Shown here piece after piece: positions 36,101 through 51,100 of a stretch of DNA of 64,000 nucleotides. Location of the stretch: assembly GCA_023055505.1 (NCBI GenBank), contig JALIRH010000006.1, positions 24,153,105-24,217,104 of the forward strand. Direction: 5' to 3'. Each line of letters begins with the position of its first letter. Positions within the stretch are counted from its first letter, which is position 1. The notes under the pieces are model-generated. The model was not told the DNA's origin, made no database searches, and worked only from the letters and a program-made list of their open reading frames with translations. The stretch is from Callipepla californica brunnescens. Its lineage: Eukaryota > Chordata > Aves > Galliformes > Odontophoridae. Both the position numbers and the translations under genes were made by a program.

Positions 36101-39100
36101 AGTTTGGGGAGGCATGGTGCAGTGGTGACACAGGAGTGCTGGATGGCGTTGGTGGGTTGGACGGCCTCATTCCCACTTGTGGCTTCTGATCATAGGCACT
36201 ATCAGTTAAGCATGAGGAAAGAAGGAGAGGTTATTAGCTCAACAAATACATGTAGCACACTAAGAGAAGAAAAAAAAAAGCACCATATACAGGCTTTCTG
36301 TTACAGATACTTTATTAAGAAGTTTAGGGAAGAGAACCTCTCTACACTGAGAAGAGCACAGGAAAGAAATCACTTTGGAGGTTAAGTGGCTCAATATAGC
36401 ATTTTCTCTTCTGGAGCCTAGGAATGTATTTTTAAAGGATTCAGTCTTACAGTGACATTCTAACAAGGGATACACAAAATACACAAATGTAAAAGCACCT
36501 GGACTAGAGCATGAAGAGCTGGCAGTGCCTGTCAAGACTCTTTTTAGAACTTGTACAAACCACAAAGTGAGACAGAAAAACAATGAATGCAGCTAGAGGG
36601 AAGGGATCTGACCCAGAAAAACAATGCTATGCTGGCTTTGCTGCCCACATAGGATGTCAGCAGCCTCCCGACAGGTCTGTTTTTTTTTTTCCTTTCTCTC
36701 AAAAATAACGTTCAAGTCCTGCAAATACAAAGGTGTCCCGAATGAGAAAAGGACATGAGCAAGCTTTGATCATTCCTGTTTCCAAACACGAAAAACACAG
36801 ATGTGAAGCAGGCAGTAAGCGTGAACTTGCATTATTTCCTACATCAGGTCCCCCAGCATCCATCAGATCCATTCATACGCACATTTGATTTTTGCAATCA
36901 AAACCACTCCTGTATGACTGGTGAAGGTGCCAGTCTGTTGTTTTGTTTTTTTTTTTTATTTTCTTTCACATATAAGAAAGTTAATGCAAATGATTTAAGT
37001 GCTTTCAGTTTTGGTAGTACATTAACGAGAACAAGAACTCACTAGCTAGTTTAAAGATTCTAAAACAGACTGAATTGTCAAAAAGATCACTGTTTACACT
37101 AAAGGTAGGAGTGACATGTAGGTGCAAACCAAAAGAAAATCAATAAAGAATGCAGTCATATCAAGCCCCTCAGAATAATTAAAGCTTTTACTGTTTACCC
37201 TTATAAAAGATGACAATTTCCTTTTGAAAAGATAGCAAAATGCAGATCCAAATGAAATACTATTTCAAATTGCGATCATCCTTGAATGTAGGCATGTCAT
37301 TTCAAAACATGTCAAATATCTAAGGTGCTGCTCAGACCTGCCAGTCTGTTACACAGGGCTTACTCTCTTTCCTAATGTGTGTAATGCATCTTGAAAGTAT
37401 TTTCAACACAACTCACAAAAAACCAGACACTCCTTCCATTTCATGCTTGCACCATAGGTTTTAAAATTCTGGCTGTCTCCCATGGAGAAGGAATGGAGAA
37501 TATGCATTTTGATGAAAAAAGTTGCTTTAAAACTGTTATGTAAGTGTTTCATACAACCGTAAACAACACCATTGGTGTTCATCAGCTAAAAGCATTATCT
37601 CATCAGTCTGTTATCTGCTGAAGAGGTAACTTTTATAAGATCCCTATTATGGCTTTATTACTCTTTAGCCAGTCCTTATTTAAATCAGCAGCTCCCACTG
37701 TAGACATACTCCTGAATGTTTTACCTGACATTGTACAGGCACTTTTCCCCATAACTGAACTTGAATGGTTGCTCTTGACTGCAAGCAGAGCCAAGTTCTG
37801 AACATGGGCTATGGGGTTCCTTCTTGATTTTCACAGGGAGACCATGAAAAGCCACTGGAAAGAGAAAGAAAATGTAATTAAAAACCAAGTACAATATTAA
37901 CAGTGAGATTTCTCAAGTAAACTAGACACTGTTAATTAAACACATGATTAATTAAGCCATTGTAATACTAAAAACAATATAGGAAATAAACATTTTGAGC
38001 ATTTCTTTGGGTATCAACTGAAAAATACACACCAGAGATCCTTTGCATTGGCTATTAGCACTTTTATTGTTTAATAGAATGATGGCCAGGATCCCATCTC
38101 ATTAGTAGGAAAATAACAGCCCACATATATTTGGCTTAACTACTGTAAATGTTGTCAGAGGCAAAATACTTCCCAGGCACCAAATGTTTCTAAGTAATAT
38201 TTGTGAGGTAGCTTTTATCTACAAATGCAGTAGCAGTTCACTTCAATGAGTGCCACACCAATTCTTCCAAAGTAAATTTCTCATATATTAGCCTGAAGTA
38301 TATTATCCATTATCTTTTCGACTCACAGAATACATGAACATTTGTAGTGAAACTTAAGAAACTGGGTGATTACATTTCTTTAGTTATAAGTAACAGCTGG
38401 AAAAATACACGAGAAACACCTTCAGTAATTTTTGCAAAAATATACTGGATAAAATTATGGCCTCATTGAAGTCAACATGAAATGGAACATAGACAGAAAT
38501 GGAGAAAAAAAAATTATCCATGCTACTTTTTATATAGCAAAAAGAACAGAGGGAGTATGACAGAAATGCATCCTTAAAGAGAAGCACAAGTTGGTTTGGA
38601 TTAAGGAAAAGGACAAAGGTAAAGATAAGGTTAACCAGCAGATTAGTTTAAGCCAGCCAACTTTCCTTATTCATAGCCAACATTAACCAAAATTAAAGCA
38701 GAAGAAAATTCAAAGTTCACCTAGCACAAGCAAATCAAACTTAAGTGGCTAGGAGGACAAAGGACTAAAAACAGGTATTTAACAGACTAAAAACATGCCC
38801 TTCAATTTCTTTTTAATAAAATGGAGTTTCAAATCCATTTTGAACCCTGAGCAGCCTAGAGTCTGGAGATGATTTCTTATGACTGATTTGTGATGTTGTC
38901 ACTGAAACACCATAGTTCAGATAACATGCTGCAACCTGACAAAAAAATCTGTGTTACTGGAGGAAGCCACATATGTGCAGCGCTCCATTAAAGAATCTTC
39001 ACTACAATATTAAGACCCTGTTATATACTGTTAGGTAATATCTTGTCCCTTCCCTTGCACTTGATCTTAGGAAAGAAGACTACGTATTTTTTACTAACAT

Positions 39101-42100
39101 GTGGGTACAAACATGGACATTTTTGACCAATAAACCCTGAATCACAAGTATGTCAGATCTTGATTTCTGATTCTCACCTGATTGGTTTTCCTGCAACTGG
39201 GCAACAACTCTTTCCCAAACAGGTCTTCTCCTACCGGCTTATGACAGCTCATCCAGTTAGCTCTCAGCTGAGACAGTGCGCAAGATGTTGCTGTATTATG
39301 TTCCCATATAAATTCACAAAACTCACAAGATTTCTCTCTAAGACCTCCACTCAGCTATTAGATTTGGTGAACAGTAGTCATTCATCGTGGAAAGATTGCG
39401 TAAGAAAAGAAAAGAGTAACGGAGGCAGAGAAACACAGCACAGTAACTGAAGAAATGGAGGTAAATAGTAGTGAACATCACAGTAAGAAATCTTTCTGAA
39501 TAAAATGATATTAACTTGCACTAAAATAAAACGCCCTCTGGACCTCTTGAATAAAGGTTCTCAAATTTAATAATAAAGCAAACTGCAGCCCATGGTCAGC
39601 TTTCCACTGTCATCACAAATCAGGCTGACCCCAGCAGCTTGCTTCGGGTTTTCATGAGTGAACTTTCACTGCTGGCTATCCTCGCGTGCCTCGGTCAGAT
39701 AGCACTGCAGTGCTGCACGTTTCAGCGTGGGATGGAAGCTCCGTGTCCAGAACTATGGCTCTGACACAGAGGTCAGCAAGCTCCCCGACTTGGATCAGGG
39801 AATTAAACCACAACTGTAACAAGACTCTTCTCTAAAGCCAGTATCACATGTTTGCACCAAGGCCACACGCTGCTCGACTTTTTTTTTTTTTTTTTTATTT
39901 TAACTTTGCTACTTCCTCAAAGTTAATCTGTTATGAAAAATTACTTCCCTTATTTATTTTTAAATAACGGGAGTACAGAGACTCCCACACCACAGCCCTG
40001 CGCAGAGAACTGGCTGGGTATTTCATCACGGCGCTGAGAGCCTGAACGTCTGCTAACAGGCAGTTTTCCAGCTCACTGGCACAGGCACAAGTGAAAGCAG
40101 CACATTCATTTTGTGCAATTTGCTTTACCTTCCCACATGGAGTTGGTGCATGTAAAAGGCTGTTAAGTACTAAATTATTCCTTATCAAATCACCATCATC
40201 TGGAGTCATGATCAACACTAATTAAATTACTTTCACTGAACACGGCTCCAGCCTGCTGCCTCGGCTGCGAGGTACATTTTTATTTTGCTTACTGTACAGT
40301 CCTAGCAAGGTACAGGGCACGGTGCTAGGAGGCATCTGTGCCGTAGTTTTAATTAAAGTTTACCTCACCTTCCTCCCAGCTTTATAAGCTCGGGTAAAAT
40401 GTATCAAATCAAGTAGGTTGACGCCTTCATTTTATTTAAGGAAAGCATTACAGTTCAAAGTGATTTTATATTAGATCTTTATCTTAACTATGGCCAGAAA
40501 GATAACATAGCCGTAAAATTTAAAGCCTTCTTCGGGCATTCTCCTGACACAGTCTCCACGCTAAGCTTTATCTGTAACTCCTAAGTGTACACTTTTAGAG
40601 GAAGAAAGCAAAAACACTTAGTATGCTTTGGGAGGGCATTCTCAAATGCCTCTTGACCTTTAAAACCACATCTAAAGTGTGGCTGAAGATGACAGACATA
40701 TTCCAACAGTAAAATTTCAAGCATTCAAAACAGGTCCTCACATTGCCACTGCCACCTTCATCCACTGCTCTTCATTTTAGTATGGCACTCATTTCATAGA
40801 GTGCTGATTAAAACAGTTTTTAAACGTATGTAGCTTTGCTAAACTGGATTTCATGCGACTTTTCTTTCTATCAGTTTTCTTCTGATAAGAGCAAGGTTGT
40901 TTATTTATATAATCTAATTTTAGCACAGCACAACCAGTTACAAACACATCAAAGTTAAAAAAATCGTCATTTCAAACAACCAGCTCCTCACCACTTAATT
41001 CTTCTACATGGTAAATTCATTTGGCTTAACCCCAGAACAGAGTCTCAACCCTATTACAGTTAACAGGTACTCTGCTTAAAAAACAATCTTATTAAGAAGT
41101 GACCAAGGGCCAGGATTTCATCCCAAGTGATTACTTACAGATAACTACTTCCCAACTTGATAGGCAAACAACCTTAGAACCTGTATTTAGATGGCCAGCT
41201 TTATCACCTCATCTCGAGCATTGGAAAGTCAGGCGTGTCAGCACCAGAACGGGCTGGATGCACAGATCCTGCTTCTGAAGCCAGCATGCAGACAGACACA
41301 TAAGGCAAGCAGAAGGACTGCTACCATCTGTAGCAAACTGATTATGCTGTAATACATATAGTATGTTCATTGTGTATAGATTTATCTATCTAGAGCTGCG
41401 CAGTAGGAGAGCTTGCATGTTGTATCTAATACAGCATGCGTAGTTGTACGTTAGCTTTCAGTGTTTTTAAATGGCTTTACGTACTTAGGTCTTACACAAA
41501 ACACTGACAATGTCACCACGTAATGAACTCACGCAGAACACACAGATACCCCTTGTTTTCAAGTGTTGCTCTCCTTTGACTGGGGATTATGCCACTGACA
41601 GGTAACACTTTGCTCCTAACACCCAGTTTAAAACCCAAATGAAGACCACTATTATTAAGAATTCTGAAACTAAAAGAAGGAATCTGTTTGTCTTAGAGGA
41701 GACTTTGTTTGCTTCCTAGGCTAGCAAACAGGACCTGTATCATCTCTGCACAGACAGAGCTGAGCCTTTTCTTCTGAGAAAGCTTGAGAAATGCACTACA
41801 TGAAATATTAAAGCAAAGATTTCCCTATCTTTTCTATTCAAGAAATGATTAGTCAAGATGAAGAAACAATACATATTTTAGATGAAATTGCAAGTAATTT
41901 CTCCTTTGAGTAAAAAAAGATATTTGAAAATTTTGAAACTGCAGGTTCCTGCCCAGAGTGCAATATAAAATCAGATTTTGCATTGTGAAGAACTGAATTA
42001 AACATATTTTTAAAACATATTAAATTATACTGGTAATTCCACGATGTTAATAAAAAGCAGGTCTTGATTCCAGAGACCAAAAAAGATAAAAATGTCTTAT

Positions 42101-45100
42101 CAGCAATGCTTGCAGGATAATTTATTACATGATATAAAATCAACAGCAAACTTGTTTTTTAGTGAAATCCAATGACAATGAAAGTAACACCACATTCATC
42201 TGCATTAAGTTTGAGAACTTTCCATAGCTGCAGAGAAAAGAATGCAACAGAGAGGTCACTGGAATTCATCATGCCTTGAACATTTCTGCTGCATGTTTCT
42301 GATTTGCTTTTCAAATTTATGGCCTCACACCACTCTCTAAACCCAACTTTGCAAATAAAGATTCTTTTTTTTATGATCGACTGAGACAAAACTGTTAATA
42401 TGCTATGTAAATATAGAGAGATTTCATGAACATGTTTTAATAGAGGGGATTTTTTAATAGCAGGACAGAAAGAGAGAAGCTGCAAAAAGAATTTGGGTTA
42501 GTACCACTACAACTCCTGGTGCTGGACTAACCCGGGTAACTCGAGTTAGTACTCTGTAAAATTTAAAAAGCAAGAAGAGCAGGCCCCTGTACAGATAAAC
42601 CAATACTGTCACACTTTAAATCCACCTCCGAATGCACGCAGAAATGCAGCAGGCACTCCAGATACATCAGTCTCTCAAAGATTCTTTTCCAGTACATTTA
42701 CTTCTGCCAAGCCTTCCCCTTCCCCCAGCACACAAAAATCCATTACTAAAGGGTCTAATCTCAGCTATCAGCACAGAGTGCCTTTTATGGAGCCATTAAA
42801 CCATTTCTCTTGTTTACAGTGCCTGAAGAAAGATGTGAATTATGTCTGTGACAAAACAGGCGATAACATTTCTAAACTGCTATCAAAATGCAAACTGAAA
42901 TACACTTAAGGACAGGGACCCTAATACGTGCTTTTGCAATTTTCCTTGCTCAGTATAACTGAGCAGCACTCACCTGATGATTCAGAGAAATTATTTACGC
43001 TTTAAGTACAACAGGTTGGCATTTTCATAATGAAAAAAAGACAGAAAATCTTCAACTGTTCATCCAGGAGGGTAAAAAGCTAGTTACTTCTCACCTGATA
43101 GTAATGACCCTAGATACTCTTACTAGCAGACATTAAAATAAATAAATAAATAAATAACAGCAAACACAACATTGTGGTCTCATCTGCAACCCGAAATTCT
43201 CTACCTCTGCAACAGTAACTTACCATTTAAACTGCGCATTCAGTATAGTTATTTGCACATTCAGTGCAACGAACTAAAGAACTAAATACTTCATGTACAG
43301 CTCCCAGGTGGGCATGTCAGAATTTATACATATTTTCTAAAGATTTTTCAAAAGTATGCATTTAACTTATGAAATGATTGCCTTCTGCATTCCAGAAATA
43401 ATTTACTGGGTCTTTAATTCTATAGGATTTTGATTTGAGCTACACACCTTCGCAGTTAATTGCACTCTCCATTTCAACAAACATTAAATAGACATCAGAT
43501 TAAAGACAAAAGAATGCCAAAGCAGGGTGATTTTTCCATTTAATTCTACAGTATATTAAGATGAGAAATGTTACTGGTTAATCTTCCGGATGTATGGGAG
43601 GAATTAGATGAAACAGGTACAGCTGACCACTCCTTCATACTCTGGAGGTTTCTGCTGTTACAGCTGAACAGCATTCAGCCCAGCATAGGAAAAATAACTT
43701 AAATAAAAACACCACACTGAAGAACAGACAGGTGAGGAGAGGGCAGAGGAGAGAAAGACAGTAAAGGGTGTTAACTGAGTCTTTCCCATTAAACTGCTCC
43801 CAGTGATTTTCAAAGACAAGTGACTGTAATGACAGATCAAGGCAAGATCTGCAATTGCTTTCACCATATGCAATCTCTTGGCTAGACAATGGCAAAAAAA
43901 CCTTTTGTTTCTGACCACTGCAACAGCCGCAAAGACAAGCAAGACTGTTTCAAAAGTAGCTGAGCAGATAACATCTGCATAGACTCCACCAAGTTCTTCA
44001 CCATCTGATCTATCAAAGCCCCTGCTATCAGATCTTAGCTGAGCTGCAGTCAACTGGATTTCATTTTGGTCCCACTCTCTGCTCTATACTGGAAGAAGCT
44101 GGTAACAAATTGGATATCTGACACGCAGATGTGTATCATCACTGTGATTTCAGAGCAGCTTGTACAAAAAAAGGAACTTAGACAAGAGACTTCAAGGAAC
44201 TTAGACAAAAGACTTGAGCTGTCAGGATCTCACAAACAAAAGATTCCGGGAAAGAGAAGAAACATATATGTATATTTTTAAATAAATATATGATCTTGAT
44301 ATGACATAACTGTCAATCTGAAGACTGTAGCTACAAAATCAGAAAGTACTGAAAACAGAATCTGTCCCTAAAGACAGCTGATCTCCATCTAGTCACACTG
44401 AGTGGTAACGACTCACCTGAATCAGAGCATGCACGCATTTTTGGGTGTCTGTGTGTGAGCAGAGAGAGTCAAACAGAAGCAAACACAATGAATGTGCATG
44501 GATGCCTCTGCAGTGATACATTAAGTACAATCAAAACAAGCATAATGCTGCAATAAAAAGCAGTAAGATTTTCCCTCTTTACATACGTATTTGTAACTAA
44601 GGAGAAAATAGGTAAGCAGCACACAGAAGAACAGGAAGTAAATGCGTAAAAGTACACTCAACATAAAAAAACAATCCTTTCCTACATGAGAGCCTGGCTG
44701 TAAGTCCAGGAAAGGAAATCTGAGGTTAGCTGGTATCACTACGGATGCTCTGCCACCCCTTGTCTTGGTACTCTTTCCCAGAAAGTGGAACTTCCCAACT
44801 GGGCAGTACTTGGCAAACGTATTAGATATGATTCTATCAATTCAGTCTTTGCCTTGGCTTCAGATCAGATCCTTCCAGCTCCTACCAGCTCAATAGATAG
44901 AAACAGCATGGGACCTCAGTTTTTGGAAGCTAGTTCTGAACGATGAGCCCAATCACCAGCCTTTCAAAGCCAACTGGCAAGAATAGAATACGTGGGCAAG
45001 ATGGATCTATTTGAGAACCTTGCTTAACAAAAAGAAAATACCAGCTTTGAAGTAATCTGTCACCTTTACTGGAAAATATGCAACTACAAATGCACTTTAA

Positions 45101-48100
45101 TAACAGGACTCTTCTGCAAAATGAAGCAAATTGCTTATTTTCTCTTCCATTCTAAAGCATACAAAACTGTGCATATCAATTAACCATCTACTTGAATACT
45201 GCATTGCAAGAATGCTACGTAATAGTATACTCTTTAACTTCATCAAGGGGTGGGAAGGGATGACAGAATCAAATAATAAGTCAGTCCAGAATTGTGGAAT
45301 TATGCTCTCAAAATCTAGGTGTTCTAAGATGACATAATGTGAGAAGAAAAAAAATATTGATTCTGAATCTGAAATAGGAAAAAGTAGGAAACAGGAGAAG
45401 ACGAACTGTACTGAAAGCTGGAATTCATTCTTGATTAATACTGTAGAGTTTCAAGATGGAAAATAAAAGCACATTTTCCTACAACTGATACTGGGAAACT
45501 CTGGACCTTAAAGCTTGCAGTAATGCACCGACAATAACAAGTGCTGTCTGTTATAATAATTTTATTATTAATCAAACCACAAAGCATTCTAGATTAAGGA
45601 CTAAAAGATAAGACACAACTATTGATGAAAATAGATTTAAATTAATTGAACTGCTCATCTCTAGATAATGTTAATTCTATGTATCTACCATAATTATTCC
45701 CTATCTTTACTATGATCTGGCATGAATATAAAGCCTTTGAGAATAACATGTGAGACCTAAAAGAAGGCTGACTCAGAGAACAGAAATGGGTTTGTTGTAC
45801 CTACAGCACATCACAGTTGTAGCAAAGATTGCATCACTATCCATAGAACAGATTTACATTAGGGCATTTGTACATGGGGAGAAGTGATCAATTATAATTA
45901 TACGGCAGTTATATGCTACTTCCCTATAGCACAGCTTATTTGAATCCTAAAAATGATGTTCCTGCTTCAAGCAAGAAATTCTGCCAGAATCTTCTCCAAA
46001 ACTGCAAATAAAAGCCAGTCTTTAACCGAAATAAACTTTTTTAAAGTTTGTCTGTGAGGACTCTGGAAAATTTCTGCTAGCTTAGCAATTTATGGGTAGC
46101 TAACCCAGGATCCTCCACAACACCGTGAATGCAGCTTTCTTGAAGGTGGAGGGTCCCTAACCAGGGTGGCAGAGGGGGCACAGTATTAGATGCTGCACCC
46201 ACACAGCTTAATAACTGTTTCAATGCTACAAATCCCCGTTTTCCACACGAGATATCCCTCATTTGCTTGCCTGCATAGTTGCAATTTCTGAAATATTCAT
46301 TAATGCTACTGAAGGTACCCCTGCAGCTTTCTGATGCTGGAAGCACTGAAGGCACCACTGAGATAATTTAGATATTTGTAGCCGCTTGGCTTCTCATTTA
46401 AGAGGGCCATGTAGGCTGAAAACTGAAGCAGCAAATATATTCTGCCTATCAAAAAAAGTAAAAAGCCCACCCACTTGGCTAAGGAAAGTAGGAAGGTGGG
46501 GGAAAGAAGCGTTCAGAAAATATCAGTATAAAGTTAAGCTATTCCCCGAATCCAAAGAGCAATTTACAAGGCAAACTTTTTAACAGGCTGCCGGTGAGCA
46601 CCTTGCTAGGGCACTGTAGGTCTTTAAGCCTATACTGATGCTTAATTTGGACAGCTGCTCACTGAACTGCCTCAGGACTTCAGTAGACTGTCTGTACTCC
46701 TCTACCCCCAAGCAAAGGGCTGATTTGACAAGTTTTGGCCAGCTGACCCCTTCTCCTCCACCCCCAGAAGATTTCAGTTTCTAGTTAAGAACTGTCCAGA
46801 AAGCTGGCTTGTTTTGTTTTGTTTTCCAGTGAGAGCTGCAATTACAGACACAGTTTCTCAGCCTCCGAAAGCAGTGGTCTCGAAGAAATGCTGTCGTGAG
46901 CACTGCTGTATACAGTCCCCTCCATGCGGTGCTCCCCTTTCCTTGCAGACATTGATCCACGAGGCTCCACCGCGAGCAGCTCGGGGGGGAAAGCACTGCC
47001 TGAGGGGCTGAGAGCTCCGGCCCGGACCTGCAGGGCAAAAGTTAACTTGCTGATAAATACCAGACACTGAATAACTCTGAGAATAATACAAGGAAATTTG
47101 CAGAACATCGGTGAGAGGGAGAGAGGGAGGATTATGTTAGGAGGAGCAAACTGGCTTGCTTTGATGTTTGAGGAGAGTAGGTGAGGCAGGAGGAAGAGAT
47201 CTCCTGCCCCCAGAATAAACAGAGGCTTAGGGCTCTCTGAAGGAGGAAGCAGTAACCCCATAAAAATTAAACCAGCTGGGATCTGCAGCAATTGGTCTAA
47301 AACCTGTAGGCAGCGTGAGATAATCGTAAAGGGAAGAAAATGGGAAGAATTTTTTAATCCCCCTATGCTGGACCTACAGCCTCCAGGACCCCACAGGGCA
47401 GTGTGGCTGCTATTCACCTGCATTAGCTTGCAGTGTTACAGTCCTCGGAGATGGGAGCATTTGTTTCTGCGTTTACTTATAATGTGTGCGGCTCCGAGGG
47501 CTCCCAGGCAGGGTGCAAGGGGAAGCGAATCCTCCTTGAAAGTCTTAATGGCCTGGGAGAAAGCTTAAATTCTATTCCTACCTGGGAATTATCAATAAAG
47601 TTAAATGGGAAGAGAAGAAAGCTGGCCACTAAATCAGGGTCTGTGTGCTTTTCTGAGGACAGGATTTCCATTTGCAGCAATTTCCAAAATTTAATTTAAA
47701 TTGTAAGAGGTAATGGCTAAGTACTACGTAACTTCCATTACTAAAATATCCATGTGAGATAGTATCCCAGCGATTTACACACATACGATTTCCACTTCAG
47801 GTAAATTAGCTATTTAGGGTTTTCAGGTCTGGATTTTAAAAGGGTGCAGAGACACAGAATCGTGAAGAAAACTACCTATGAGAAGACAGCTGGCTTTGTA
47901 CCTGCAGCTGGACATAAAGTCAAATAAACTGGATTTAATACCTGACTCTGACACTTGTTCTTCATAACCTAAATGACTTTAGGTCTTAAAAGGATGATTC
48001 TAGTTTGAAGATCTCTCAGTCTTACAAGCCTACCATCAGATACTGATAACCAGTGTATCAGTTTCTTTCCTTGTAAAATAGGAACATCCTCATAATAAAT

Positions 48101-51100
48101 GAGCATCACAATAATCCACTATTCTTAAGGATAATCTTGCCTGTCAGTCAGCTACTCAACAGTATGTGAAAGCAAGAGGAGCCAGTAAATAACGGATCAC
48201 ACAGATAGCTGTCTAGCTTAAACTAAACAACTAATTTAAAAGATTATTTACAATTTGTTTTTATTTTAGCAGCTCTCATTATAAGAAATAAAACTGCATT
48301 TCAAGAGAATTATTTTTAATCTGTGTCTGCCTTTAGCAATAGGAACATCTACACATTCATAAAAGAAGTACACTAACTCAGGGTAGCTAATGAGATTTTT
48401 GTTTCACTTTGTTGGAAGAATGAAATTGTCACCACTCCAAATGCATCTGTGTCCTTCACACTGGAATGCTAAATTTTCAAGAATGCTCACCATTAAGGCT
48501 AATATAATGATCTATAACCCAAATCATTTTGAAAGGGAGGCTGAAATCTAAATCTCTACCAAACAGTTGACTACCTAATTCACACTGGAAAAGGCACAGG
48601 CCATTGAAATGAGTCAACAGTAATACTCAACTCACAAGTTTTTATCACTAATTCAACAGGGAAACAAAGAAGCCATTGATAAAAGTGGTTACCTCTGGGA
48701 ACATAGAGTCAGGACTTGTGTAAGTTGCTCGATACTGACAGATGAAAGAGCAAAGTGCTCTTTTGGAAGCTGGTGGAATTCTGACCACCTGCAAGCCTGC
48801 TCTGATTCTCAGCACAGATGTTTAAGGCTTTTGCCACTACTTAAAGCATCCCTGTTCAGGAGGACACACAATGGAATATGCAGAACCCCTGTAAACACTA
48901 TATATTTTTTCAGAACATAGATACAGAGATGCAGAGCATACACTTTGTATAAATCTAGCTCATAAATACTACTCCCAAGTATTTAAAACATTTGGTCTTT
49001 ACTGAGTATTTGCACTTTTTTTACAGTCACTTTTGACTCCATTTATATTAGTGCTTTGGTCATGTAAAATTCCCTTTACAGACAGGCTAATAAGAAAATA
49101 CTGCACATAGTTTTTATGCGAAGAGACATTCAAGTAAGACAAAAAAAAATTAGTTTATTTTTCAAAGGTAAACATTAGAAGCAGAAAAGAAACAACATTT
49201 GAACAAAGAGGATCAAATTAATAAGCCTGGAAATTGGTTTTGTGCATGTAAATTTTCAAATGTCCTTGATGATGACTCATAACGTATAAATTTAAAGGCA
49301 ACAACCTGGCCAGTCAGTAACCTTCCTATTCAGTTACTGCAGGTCTTGGCAGTAAATGTCACTGCTAAAAAATATTTCACTACATTAACTTACTGGCAAC
49401 CATATTTGCTGAATAAGTTCATAAACAGCCACAGGGAAAAAAAAAAAAATGATAACCAGAAATAAAGTTGCTAATGATTCACTCTTTTCTAACATGCATA
49501 ATCCTCAGCTTACAGAACAAATATATACATAAGAATAAAGATATCCTTCACCATGACAGTTCACTTTTCTTTTCACCTCAAATCAAGGTCAATCTATAAT
49601 CCAGAAATGGGTAAGAGCAATATATCAAAGATGAGAAGATCAAGGAGAGTAAGTAAAAGGAAAAGAATCCTTCTCAGGAAAAAGACTGGAGCACACGCCT
49701 TCAAAAAGGAACCCATTTTCCATTTACAAAGTTAGCTTATTTCTAGAAAAAAAGCACTGACCAGACCTAAAACTCAAAAAAGCTTAACTTGTCTATTCAG
49801 TATGCTGAGCAGCTAGTCTAACAAATATCATTATTTATACATATTTATCAGCTTATAAATGCTTCTCCCCTAAGTACATCTCAGCACTGATGTGCACAGG
49901 ACCAGAACGAAAAGACACAGAACCTAAACCGAGGGGCATATTTTCCTGTTTGCAGAAGCTAGAAAATTGTTACTACATGCCATAAATGCACCACAAACTC
50001 TCTGGTGCTTAATTGATGTTTTGAGGACTGTCACTCTTTCCTCCCTTTTTTTTTCCTGTTACAGCCTTTGAAAACTTCACTGCAGTCTGTGGGAGAGACT
50101 TCTGTCTTCAGCAGCTGAGGTAGCAAGGTGAAAAATGATAAAGACTAAATATATTTTACCAAAAGAAAGACATGGAAAAAAAAAACAACCAAACAGAAGT
50201 AGATTCCACTTTCAGACTACCTCTTCATTTTACACTGTCTCAGAGCTTGTAGATTTTCAAATCATTATTTAAGCTGCTCTTGCAATCCAAAAAACGTTTT
50301 GCAAAAACACTGCAAGAAAAGTAGCTTAAGGAGGATGACTATTTTATATCAAACAATCACAAAAACCCTTCAATCTGCTTTGTTTGATTTTGATTTCACT
50401 GCGAAAATACAGTAGAAAAAAAAATTTCTGCATACTTTGTTGAGTACAACTGGAGCTTAACAGATGCTCTAATACATATACATGCTCCTGATGAAATTAA
50501 CTAAACAATTATCTGTTTTAAAACAGAAATAAATGTTGTATTATGAAAACAGTGCTGCAACTACAACTTACAGCATCAAGCTTGTCTGTATTTCCACAGA
50601 TGGGATCTTCACAGAGTCCTAATGGGAAGAGGAGGAGGGGAAGCTTCCTTAGAGAGGAAATGGAGAGTTTTTTCAAAACTGAAAATTCAACGTTTTGAAT
50701 AAAATATGTGTAATGCTTTTTGTTTTTATGTAAACAGACCTCAGGAAGTGATCTGACAGCCTTAAGAAATTACCATTTGAAAGAAAAAAAGGTCTACATG
50801 CTTCATCTTTGATCTAGGAGACAGATTTATCACAGGACAGGATGACTGAAGTTTATTCATTAGCAGATAACCTCCACATGCAACCTAAGCCTTTAATCTG
50901 CAATAAAACAGCAAATGAGGATGGGGCTCTCAGGAAAGAGCATCAAGTCAGCTTGGTCTGACAGAGACGCATGAGTGGAAGGCCACGGGACATGCAGAGT
51001 GACAGAAGTCCCACAATAACAGCCCGATCTGATTACTTGGGCTCCTCCACACACCAACACTGCAGATCACGAGGTTCACACGCAGTACAGTGCAGTTTGG

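Noticed and set aside
43658..44053. A 131-codon minus-strand frame in the 19.8-kb intron, overlapped by a second frame
   Set aside because: It has no splice sites in a usable phase that I could identify and no recognisable domain. Two overlapping frames in the same block suggest low stop density by composition.
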